NCBI GenBank assembly: GCA_030150135.1 | Contig: JASLGO010000015.1 | Span: forward strand, 1 to 14,305 | DNA from: Aquirhabdus sp. | Lineage (GTDB): Bacteria; Pseudomonadota; Gammaproteobacteria; Pseudomonadales; Moraxellaceae | Direction of reading: 5' to 3' | Length of the DNA: 14,305 nt | Shown: positions 8,032 to 14,047 of the stretch, one piece after another | Layout: every line of letters begins with the position of its first letter | Position numbering within the stretch: position 1 is the stretch's first letter | Translations under genes and position numbers: made by a program | Notes under the pieces: generated by a model | Databases searched by the model: none | Seen by the model: only the letters and a program-made list of their open reading frames with translations | What the model was told of the DNA's origin: nothing

Positions 8032-9761
8032 GTAGCATGGCTAAATCAACAGATTCTACAAAAGGTTCTGCACAAGCGGCGCGGATTCCGACATGGTATG
8101 AAGTCCTCTCAACGCACTTACTTGCCAAATTTCCACAAACGGATGAGGCAACTCAACACGCAATCGCCCAATGTATTGTGGATTTAGGGCTGGCACTTGA
8201 GCAAGGCGATACGTGTCTGTTTCAAACGAATGACGCTGGCGTCGAGTCAGCATGGTTGTCGCATCCATTATTGGTACGTGATGAACTTGCGCTGGAAACG
8301 CCTGCACCATTGGTCGTGATGAGTGATAAACAAAACAGCGGTCAATATATTTATTTTTATCGGCACTGGCAGCAAGAGTGGCAGCTCGCAGAGCGTCTGG
8401 CAGCACTACTCAATCCAGCAACGGCACCTAAGGCAGTTCATGTTGATTTGAATAGTGAAAAGTCACTCAAAGATCTGCAAAAACAAGCCATTGAATTGGC
8501 AGCGAAATCACCATTTACGTTGATCACAGGCGGGCCAGGTACAGGAAAAACTTATACGCTCGCTCGTATTGTGAAAGCCCTGCAACAAGCTGAGCCTCAT
8601 TTGCGTGTTGCCCTCGCTGCACCTACAGGTAAAGCGGCACAGCGGATGCAAAGTGTCCTCACGGCTGAGTTTCAGCGTGCAGGAATCGATCATCTGAAAG
8701 TTCAAAACGCACAAACCATTCACCGTTTACTGGGTCTTGGTGGACGAAGTACGCCACGTTACCATCGTTACGAAACCTTACCCTTTGATTTGATTGTTAT
8801 TGATGAAGGCTCGATGCTGGATTTGGCATTAGCCAGTTTGTTATTTGATGCGATTGCGGTGGGAACACGGGTCATTATTCTCGGTGATGCGGATCAATTG
8901 GCGGCGGTGGATGCAGGCGCGGTACTTGCTGATCTGGGAGCAACGGATGCGCTAAAACCCTATCGCGTACATTTGCAAGAAAGTAATCGTTTTAAAGCCG
9001 ACGAAGGCATTGGTTTATTGGCCAATGGAGTATTGCAACAGGATGATGCTTCAGTATTAGCGGCATTGGGCAATGCTCAAGTTCAATATTTTGATTTAGG
9101 CATGCTCGAAAAAAGTAAGATTTTTAATCAACTGTGGCAAGGTTTTTCAGCCTATCTGGCTTGTCTGGAATCGTTGAAATTTGCTTCACATCCTTTATCT
9201 GCAGATCAAATCAAAGAGCTGTTTACCGCATTTGATCAATATCGCGTGCTCTGCGCACAGCGTCACGGTGATTTTGGTGCAAATATCATTAATCAGACTT
9301 TAGGTGCATATTTACAAAATGTGTTGAATGATCAAAACATGCATCGTAGTGGCTGGTACGTTGGGCGACCTGTCATGGTCACGCGCAATGATTATGGATT
9401 AAAGTTGTCAAATGGAGATATCGGCGTTTGTTTGGCAGATGAAAATGGCCGTTTGTGGGTCTATTTTCCTGATCGTGTTGCACCAATTGCTGCGACACGC
9501 TTACCACCAGAACAGATTGAAACGGCCTTTGCGCTCACGATTCACAAATCTCAGGGTTCGGAATTTAATGTCGTCGCGATGGTTTTGGATGCCAGTGCTG
9601 AAGAAATGTTAATGCGAGAGCTGGTTTATACGGCGATTACACGCGCAAAACAATGTATCCAAGTTTGGTCAGACAAAACGGTTTTGGTCAATGCAATTCA
9701 TAAAAAGAGTAATCGTATCAGTGGATTAAAGTCGCATATTGAGCGAGAGTTGGTGCGTTGA
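8028..9761 (+). CDS. recD: Exodeoxyribonuclease V alpha subunit RecD (5'-3' helicase)
   Basis: A 577-residue RecD (608 in E. coli), the fast 5'-3' SF1B helicase subunit of RecBCD. Motifs are Walker A GGPGTGKT at residues 168-175, an APTGKAA motif at 198-204, Walker B IDEGSM at 258-263, GDADQLAAVDAGAVL from 286, the IHKSQGSEF motif at 505-513, and YTAITRAK at 534-541. The first 130 residues are the poorly conserved N-terminal domain that contacts RecC in the E. coli structure. The ATG at 8028 overlaps the recB stop as ATGA, the same arrangement as recC-recB. A second ATG three codons later is possible but breaks that coupling. No terminator follows the stop at 9761; the next intrinsic terminator is that of the downstream small-RNA gene. 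Confidence 0.96.
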   Translation: MSSMAKSTDSTKGSAQAARIPTWYEVLSTHLLAKFPQTDEATQHAIAQCIVDLGLALEQGDTCLFQTNDAGVESAWLSHPLLVRDELALETPAPLVVMSDKQNSGQYIYFYRHWQQEWQLAERLAALLNPATAPKAVHVDLNSEKSLKDLQKQAIELAAKSPFTLITGGPGTGKTYTLARIVKALQQAEPHLRVALAAPTGKAAQRMQSVLTAEFQRAGIDHLKVQNAQTIHRLLGLGGRSTPRYHRYETLPFDLIVIDEGSMLDLALASLLFDAIAVGTRVIILGDADQLAAVDAGAVLADLGATDALKPYRVHLQESNRFKADEGIGLLANGVLQQDDASVLAALGNAQVQYFDLGMLEKSKIFNQLWQGFSAYLACLESLKFASHPLSADQIKELFTAFDQYRVLCAQRHGDFGANIINQTLGAYLQNVLNDQNMHRSGWYVGRPVMVTRNDYGLKLSNGDIGVCLADENGRLWVYFPDRVAPIAATRLPPEQIETAFALTIHKSQGSEFNVVAMVLDASAEEMLMRELVYTAITRAKQCIQVWSDKTVLVNAIHKKSNRISGLKSHIERELVR

Positions 9762-9780
9762 TATTAATTGTTAGACAGAA

Positions 9781-9798
9781 TGTACGTGATTGCTTACA
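9781..9798 (+). promoter_or_regulatory. GacA-type upstream activating site
   Basis: TGTACG-TGATTG-CTTACA matches the Pseudomonas GacA operator consensus TGTAAG-N6-CTTACA at 11 of 12 defined positions with exact 6-base spacing. It starts 19 bases after the recD stop. Its centre (9789-9790) is about 65 bases upstream of the transcription start predicted from the CATAAT box, similar to where the site lies upstream of rsmY and rsmZ. In Pseudomonas such sites bind phosphorylated GacA, the response regulator of GacS. No gacA or gacS lies in this window, so a functional link is inference. Confidence 0.65.
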
Positions 9799-9812
9799 TA
9801 AATTGACGTTTC

Positions 9813-9848
9813 TTGACACTATTACCGCACATCGTAAATAGACATAAT
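9813..9848 (+). promoter_or_regulatory. Promoter region of the candidate Rsm-type RNA
   Basis: CATAAT at 9843-9848 matches TATAAT at 5 of 6 positions and places transcription start near 9854-9856. No good -35 box lies 16-18 bases upstream of it, which suits an activator-dependent promoter. A perfect TTGACA at 9813-9818 is present, but it is 24 bases from CATAAT. Its only correctly spaced partner is the poor TAAATA at 9835-9840, so a second, activator-independent start near 9847 is possible. Confidence 0.45.
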
Positions 9849-9854
9849 AACTTC

Positions 9855-10011
9855 ACGGCGCAGGGAAGTCGGCAATGGATGCCAAAGGGAAGGACTGCCG
9901 TAGGACGTAAACGAAATTGGTTCATGATGAACTAAAATCGGTATGGATGCAATGACAGGATGTTAACATGTGGAACCCGCGCTATCAGGATGAGACTAGT
10001 GCGGGTTTTTT
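9855..10011 (+). ncRNA. Candidate CsrA/RsmA-binding small RNA (Rsm/CsrB type)
   Basis: About 157 bases between a GacA-type promoter and an intrinsic terminator, with no credible reading frame. GGA occurs nine times (9864, 9877, 9888, 9892, 9903, 9945, 9958, 9972, 9988); about 2.5 would be expected by chance. Several lie in predicted loops. ACGGC 9855-9859 pairs with GCCGT 9897-9901, AGTC 9867-9870 with GACT 9893-9896, and GGCA 9871-9874 with TGCC 9880-9883. This exposes AGGGA in a bulge, ATGGA in a hairpin loop and AAAGGGAAG beside it. GTTCA-TGA-TGAAC (9920-9932) forms a spacer hairpin. GTA-TGGA-TGC and GAC-AGGAT-GTT form small GGA hairpins near 9941-9964, and the terminator loop contains CAGGAT. 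Known CsrB and RsmX/Y/Z RNAs sequester CsrA/RsmA through such repeated GGA loops. Structure was judged by eye, and the 5' end is estimated. Confidence 0.75.
9974..10011 (+). terminator. Intrinsic terminator of the candidate Rsm-type RNA
   Basis: An 11-base-pair stem, 9974-9984 with 9997-10007 (AACCCGCGCTA / TAGTGCGGGTT, one G-U pair), is closed by a 12-base loop and followed by six T residues at 10006-10011. The loop is TCAGGATGAGAC and carries a CsrA-type AGGA core. It may also stop read-through from recD. Confidence 0.9.
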
Positions 10012-10067
10012 ACTTTTGATATTACAATTTCATATTTTCTTTCGAATTCAAATTACAATAAATACAA

Positions 10068-10102
10068 GCAAATACGTGACCAGACAGGGATCACGTATTT
10101 GC
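10068..10102 (-). terminator. Inverted repeat, probable terminator of the CysB-family gene
   Basis: A perfect 12-base inverted repeat, GCAAATACGTGA at 10068-10079 and TCACGTATTTGC at 10091-10102, with an 11-base loop. It lies 8 bases beyond the stop of the minus-strand regulator gene. On that strand it is followed by a T-rich but interrupted tract (TTGTATTTATTG), so termination may be moderate. It also separates the regulator from the plus-strand small RNA that converges on it. Confidence 0.65.
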
Positions 10103-10110
10103 CTTTAATT

Positions 10111-11037
10111 TCAACTTTCCTCAGACAATGCCGCTTCGCGCACACTGTTAATATCCAAATTAGCATTACATAATTCAATAAACTTATATGCAAAGCCTCG
10201 CAATACATGGTTACGGCGTACCGCAATCAGTGTGGTGTTGTTGCCAAATAGTGATGTCTCGATTTGTTGCAATCGACGATCACGTTCAGGATTGAAGGCA
10301 ATCGAAGCCACGATACCAACTCCCATGCCGAGTTCAATGTAAGTTTTAATCACGTCCGCATCCAGTGCTGACATGACGATGTCTGGTGTCAGATTGGCGT
10401 GTTTAAAGGTTTCGTCAATTTTTGAACGACCTGTAAAACCGCCGTGATACGTGACGAGAGGCCATTTTGCCAAGTCTGATAGTGTGATCGTTTGTTGCTG
10501 AGACAGTGGATGTCCTTGTGGCACAATCAAACTGTGCTGCCAGTTGTAGTATGGAAATGATGCCAGTTGTGGATAGCTAGCGAGTGACTCTGTGGCGATC
10601 CCGATATCCGCTTCACCGTGTGCAACCAGTTCGGCGATTTCGACAGGGCTGGCTTGTTGTAGAACCAAATGGACTTTCGGGAACGCTTGTTTAAACCGTG
10701 CAACGATTGGCGGTAGAACGTAGCATGCTTGTGTGTGCGTAGTTGCAATAATCAGTTCGCCTTCGTCTGTCGCTGTGAAATCCGCGGCAAGACGTTTTAT
10801 GTTGTCCGCGTCGATTAGCATGCGATCAACGATGGTGGATAGTGCTAAACCTGGATCGGTGAGACCTAGAAGGCGTTTTCCTTTACGAATGAACAGCTGA
10901 ACGCCGAGTTCATCTTCGAGATCTTTGATGTGTTTACTCACGCCTGACTGTGAGGTGTAGAGCGCAGCGGCGGCTTCGGTGAGGTTGTATTTTTGGCGGA
11001 TCGTTTCTCGAATGATCCGTAGTTGTTGGAAGTTCAT
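10111..11037 (-). CDS. cysB: CysB-family LysR-type transcriptional regulator
   Basis: A 308-residue LysR-type regulator whose sequence follows E. coli CysB (324 residues) throughout. The N-terminal winged helix-turn-helix (about residues 1-60) reads MNFQQLRIIR then ALYTSQSGVSKHIKDLEDEL. The effector domain has TTHTQ at 99-103, Trp166 and FTGRS with Thr202, at the same numbers as in E. coli CysB, where this pocket binds sulfate or the inducer N-acetylserine. CysB activates genes for sulfate and thiosulfate uptake and cysteine synthesis, and cysA-cysW lie nearby. I chose the ATG at 11037, which gives the family's usual N-terminus and has AGGA 10 bases upstream. An in-frame GTG at 11055 would add six residues absent from the family. 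The closely related Cbl cannot be excluded by sequence alone, but CysB fits better. Confidence 0.85.
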   Translation of the reverse strand: MNFQQLRIIRETIRQKYNLTEAAAALYTSQSGVSKHIKDLEDELGVQLFIRKGKRLLGLTDPGLALSTIVDRMLIDADNIKRLAADFTATDEGELIIATTHTQACYVLPPIVARFKQAFPKVHLVLQQASPVEIAELVAHGEADIGIATESLASYPQLASFPYYNWQHSLIVPQGHPLSQQQTITLSDLAKWPLVTYHGGFTGRSKIDETFKHANLTPDIVMSALDADVIKTYIELGMGVGIVASIAFNPERDRRLQQIETSLFGNNTTLIAVRRNHVLRGFAYKFIELCNANLDINSVREAALSEES

Positions 11038-11055
11038 GTTGAGATCATCCTGCAC

Positions 11056-11369
11056 TGTATGCTCTAAAAAATAATTTGTTAATCAATTTATTAAATGAAA
11101 TTACTCGTTGACGAAAGAGAGTTTGTTTATTAATAAATCGATGTCTTGGGTGTATTTTATATGAATAAATTAGAAATAAAACCATATTCTATATAACAAT
11201 ATTGGATAAGGTTTTGAGTTATTTTGGATATGAACCTTTTCAGGTTGATATATAAAACTTGTGATTAAAAGGAAAACTACGGCTAACTTATAAATTGATT
11301 TGTCACATAGGTAGTGATAGTTTGTGATGGTTCCTCATTATTGAAATATTAAAAAAGAATAGGTGTTTA
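11056..11369. other. AT-rich intergenic region between divergent genes
   Basis: About 310 bases between the minus-strand CysB-family gene and the plus-strand 147-residue protein gene. It must hold the promoters of both. The stretch is markedly AT-rich (for example 11101-11230) and contains several TATAAT-like words, such as TATAAC at 11192-11197, too many to choose from. TTGTGA at 11322-11327 is a possible -35 box for the plus-strand gene, without a convincing -10 box. No strong hairpin, tRNA, further reading frame or palindromic operator was found. Confidence 0.5.
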
Positions 11370-11813
11370 ATGGAGCTCTCAACCATCATCTCAGTTTTGG
11401 CATTGCTTATGTCTCTAGCATCCGTTTTCTACGCCAAGAAAGCTGCTGATCAAGCTGCGTGGAGCAATAGAGTGAACCTACATGGACCGCGGAAGTCTAT
11501 ATACGAAGGGCTTATTTTTTACAGACACCTATTCGGTGATTATGATATTCATCCGAATGATGAAGAAATCCAAAACTTCTACGTTACAGTCGCGATGCCA
11601 GCGAGGCTTTATTTTTCATCCGACATTGCTGATGAAATACATCAGGTCTACAGTCTTTCATTCACGTTCTTTAAACGTATAGAGGACGCAGAATCAGAGA
11701 ATGGCATAGAGTCTAAATGGGATCCAATAAATCAGTTTAAAGAGAGTGTTACGTCTCACCTTGATAAGCTGATACCTAAAGTAATCGCAGCGAGTGAGCT
11801 AGGAAATACCTAA
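11370..11813 (+). CDS. Unrecognised membrane-anchored small protein (147 residues)
   Basis: The family is not recognised. The protein opens with one hydrophobic segment (about residues 4-21, TIISVLALLMSLASVFYA) followed by KK, which looks like an uncleaved membrane anchor. The remaining 120 residues are hydrophilic, rich in acidic and aromatic residues and probably helical (for example FYRHLFGDYDIHPNDEEIQN), and should form a soluble domain. The start has AGGTG six bases upstream. Codon use differs from the neighbours: AGA, AGG, CTA and ATA appear repeatedly, whereas recBCD and cysA prefer CGT/CGC and ATT. Together with the AT-rich upstream region this suggests recent acquisition. No co-transcribed partner is evident; the next gene starts 114 bases on, past a half-terminator-like sequence. 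That the frame is a real gene is fairly likely from its length and ribosome binding site. Confidence 0.7.
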   Translation: MELSTIISVLALLMSLASVFYAKKAADQAAWSNRVNLHGPRKSIYEGLIFYRHLFGDYDIHPNDEEIQNFYVTVAMPARLYFSSDIADEIHQVYSLSFTFFKRIEDAESENGIESKWDPINQFKESVTSHLDKLIPKVIAASELGNT

Positions 11814-11866
11814 TAAATTATTCTACGTTGATTGCAGTACTTGATGCTTTCCGGCACTCAATGTTA

Positions 11867-11884
11867 AAAAAATCCGCAATTAAG
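11867..11884. repeat. 18-base direct repeat, upstream copy (half of a terminator)
   Basis: AAAAAATCCGCAATTAAG here is identical to 12908-12925. At the downstream copy it forms the left arm and loop of a complete terminator. Here the right arm (GCGGATTTTTT) is missing, and TTAACGG follows instead. The two copies are 1041 bases apart and flank the hydrolase gene. Confidence 0.8.
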
Positions 11885-11927
11885 TTAACGGTATCTACGC
11901 TTGTTTAATAACAACAAGGAGTTAAAA

Positions 11928-12860
11928 ATGCGCCTCGTCAAATGGCTTGTAGTTGGTCTTGCAATCGTCGTCATGGGAATCATTGCATTTGTGCAATTTG
12001 CACCAGAAACCGCGACGAAATTTGCGGTTGATTTGGAACGCTCACGTGCAGGTTTAACAAAGCATTCCATCCAGCTCGATAATGGATTGACTTACGTTTA
12101 TCTCGAGGGAGGTCACGGTGAGCCTTTGCTATTACTGCATGGGTTTAATGCCAATAAAGATAACTTCACACGCGTTGCAGGCAAGTTAACCTCGAAATAT
12201 CACGTCATCATCCCTGACCAAATTGGCTTTGGTGAATCAAGTCATCCAAATAATGTTGCTTACGATACCGATGCCCAAGCACAACGCTTACATCAACTGA
12301 TGACTAAGCTCAATATTAAGCAAGTCCATATTGGTGGCAGCTCAATGGGAGGTGCAGTTTCTGTTGCCTACGCCGCGCGTTATGGTTCGGAAGTTGAGAG
12401 CGTTTGGTTGCTGGATTCAGGCGGCGTATCGAGTGCACCGAAAATGGCGATATTTGATGCATTTGATAAGACAGGAAAATTCTCACTCATTGCACGTACT
12501 CCAGAAGAATACGAAGTGATGTATAAGATCGCCATGAACAATCCTCCGTATGTACCAAAAGCAATGCTCGACGTCTTCTCCAAGGAAAGCATCGCATATG
12601 CGGATTTACAATATCAAATCATCAAGCAATTGCTGCCTGATTCAATTGAAGAGCGCGCCAAACAAATTAAAGTACCTACATTGATTGTATGGGGTGATAA
12701 AGATCAGATATTAAATGTCGCAGGCGCGGAAATTTTGCATAAACTGATTCCAAACTCACAAGTTGTAATCATGCCAAATATTGGGCATTTACCCATGCTG
12801 GAAGATGATGATCAAACTGCTAAAGATTATTTAGCATTCCGAGCGAAGATCGGGAAGTAA
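11928..12860 (+). CDS. Alpha/beta hydrolase with N-terminal membrane anchor (Lip3-like esterase/lipase)
   Basis: A 310-residue alpha/beta-fold hydrolase. After an N-terminal hydrophobic segment (residues 5-23, with Arg2 and Lys5 before it), which is a signal anchor or uncleaved export signal, the core has the oxyanion HG at 71-72 in LLLLHGFNANKDNF, and DQIGFGESSHP near 97-106. The nucleophile elbow is G-S-S-M-G at 137-141 (Ser139). The acid is probably Asp259 in WGDKDQI and the base His287 in IGHLPM, so the triad looks complete. The general pattern resembles the Moraxella and Psychrobacter Lip3/Lip1 lipases and meta-cleavage-type hydrolases; the substrate cannot be read from sequence. I chose the ATG at 11928 because AAGGAG lies six bases upstream. 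A TTG nine codons earlier has no such site. The gene converges on cysA, sharing a terminator. Confidence 0.85.
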   Translation: MRLVKWLVVGLAIVVMGIIAFVQFAPETATKFAVDLERSRAGLTKHSIQLDNGLTYVYLEGGHGEPLLLLHGFNANKDNFTRVAGKLTSKYHVIIPDQIGFGESSHPNNVAYDTDAQAQRLHQLMTKLNIKQVHIGGSSMGGAVSVAYAARYGSEVESVWLLDSGGVSSAPKMAIFDAFDKTGKFSLIARTPEEYEVMYKIAMNNPPYVPKAMLDVFSKESIAYADLQYQIIKQLLPDSIEERAKQIKVPTLIVWGDKDQILNVAGAEILHKLIPNSQVVIMPNIGHLPMLEDDDQTAKDYLAFRAKIGK

Positions 12861-12907
12861 AGGTCAAAATAAAATTTATGTAATAGATTAATAAATCTAA
12901 ATAATAT

Positions 12908-12938
12908 AAAAAATCCGCAATTAAGCGGATTTTTTTTC
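12908..12938. terminator. Bidirectional intrinsic terminator between hydrolase gene and cysA
   Basis: AAAAAATCCGC at 12908-12918 pairs with GCGGATTTTTT at 12925-12935 around the 6-base loop AATTAA, with T-runs on both strands. It can end the plus-strand hydrolase transcript and the minus-strand cysA transcript. The last codons of cysA (Lys-Lys-Ser-Ala-stop) lie within the stem and loop. Confidence 0.9.
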
Positions 12939-14003
12939 AATTTGTTCTGTCTGACTTTGTTCAAAAACATGTAGATTTTTTGCCGTCACCCAGACTTGTT
13001 GCTGTGGTTTGAGGTCAAGCGCCTTCAGATTTTCAGCAGCGAGACTGATTTCTAAGATTTGACCTTCTGTATTGACCACTTCCACATGAGTTTGACCTGC
13101 GATCCACACTTCACGAAGCACCGTAGCAGGCAAGGATGATGTACCTTGCTGAGTCGTTTGAATTTCTAGCTCATGTGGGCGTGCAAATGCGATGACTTCA
13201 CCTTGATGATATGACGCTGGCAACGCTAAGGTGTCTTGATTGACTTGCAACTGCTGACCATGAATACGACCTTCAAATCGATTTGCTTGCCCCAAGAAAT
13301 CAAATACAAACGGCGTTGCTGGTTTTTCATAAACTTCGCGCGGGCTACCGATTTGTTCAACACGACCTTGATTCATGATAATGATCTTGTCCGCCACTTC
13401 GAGTGCCTCTTCTTGATCATGGGTAACGAAGATCGAGGTAATGTGCAACTCGTCATGCAAGTTACGCAACCAGCGGCGCAGTTCTTTACGAACTTTGGCA
13501 TCGAGTGCGCCAAATGGCTCGTCGAGTAATAACACGCGCGGTTCGACGGCAAGTGCGCGAGCCAGTGCAATCCGCTGACGCTGTCCGCCAGAAAGTTGTG
13601 CAGGGAAGCGATCTGCCAAAAAGTCGAGTTGCACCAACTCCAAGAGTTGATGAACGCGACGTTTGATTTCAGTTTCACTTGGACGCGTTTTACGCGGACG
13701 CACACGCAAACCAAAAGCCACGTTATCAAATACAGTCATGTGGCGAAACAACGCATAATGTTGAAACACAAAACCCACTTGACGCTGACGCACATGTGTT
13801 GCTGTCGCATCTTCACCTTCGAGCAAAACGTGACCATGATCCGCACTTTCCAATCCTGCAATGATGCGGAGTAAACTGGTTTTGCCACAACCAGATGGGC
13901 CAAGCAGTGCGACGAGTTCGCCTTCAGGAAAGTCGAGCGAAATATCTTTGAGCGCATGAAAATCACCAAAGAATTTATCAATATTTTTAACTTGGATACT
14001 CAT
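12921..14003 (-). CDS. cysA: Sulfate/thiosulfate ABC transporter ATP-binding protein CysA
   Basis: A 360-residue ABC ATPase that powers sulfate/thiosulfate import by the CysTWA complex at the cytoplasmic face of the inner membrane. Visible motifs are Walker A GPSGCGKT at residues 35-42, Q-loop Gln81 in VFQHYALF, signature LSGGQ at 137-141, Walker B LLLDEP with Asp161 and Glu162, the D-loop ALD at 166-168, and the switch His195 in VTHDQ. The RHMTVFDNVAFGLR stretch is typical of CysA. Residues from about 240 form the C-terminal TOBE-type regulatory domain (QANRFEGRI, then AFARPHELEI). The start ATG has AAAGAGAA upstream and lies 44 bases after the cysW stop, so the two are co-transcribed. The nearby CysB-family gene is the expected activator. 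The coding end overlaps the transcription terminator. Confidence 0.95.
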   Translation of the reverse strand: MSIQVKNIDKFFGDFHALKDISLDFPEGELVALLGPSGCGKTSLLRIIAGLESADHGHVLLEGEDATATHVRQRQVGFVFQHYALFRHMTVFDNVAFGLRVRPRKTRPSETEIKRRVHQLLELVQLDFLADRFPAQLSGGQRQRIALARALAVEPRVLLLDEPFGALDAKVRKELRRWLRNLHDELHITSIFVTHDQEEALEVADKIIIMNQGRVEQIGSPREVYEKPATPFVFDFLGQANRFEGRIHGQQLQVNQDTLALPASYHQGEVIAFARPHELEIQTTQQGTSSLPATVLREVWIAGQTHVEVVNTEGQILEISLAAENLKALDLKPQQQVWVTAKNLHVFEQSQTEQIEKKSA

Positions 14004-14047
14004 GTTAGTTCTCTTTAATCAACTTCAGAAAATAGGGTCATCATTCA

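Noticed and set aside
9855..10011. Riboswitch, tmRNA, 6S RNA or small-peptide gene as explanation of the 9762-10110 gap
   Set aside because: No downstream same-strand gene is near enough for a riboswitch, the tmRNA and 6S hallmarks are absent, and no frame with a ribosome binding site spans it. The GGA-loop pattern with a GacA site fits an Rsm-type RNA better.
11053..11055. GTG start for the CysB-family gene, six codons upstream of the chosen ATG
   Set aside because: The ATG at 11037 gives the standard CysB N-terminus, matches E. coli residue numbering at the effector pocket, and has AGGA at a usable distance.
11901..11903. TTG start for the alpha/beta hydrolase
   Set aside because: The ATG at 11928 has AAGGAG six bases upstream; the TTG has no such signal and would place polar residues before the export signal.
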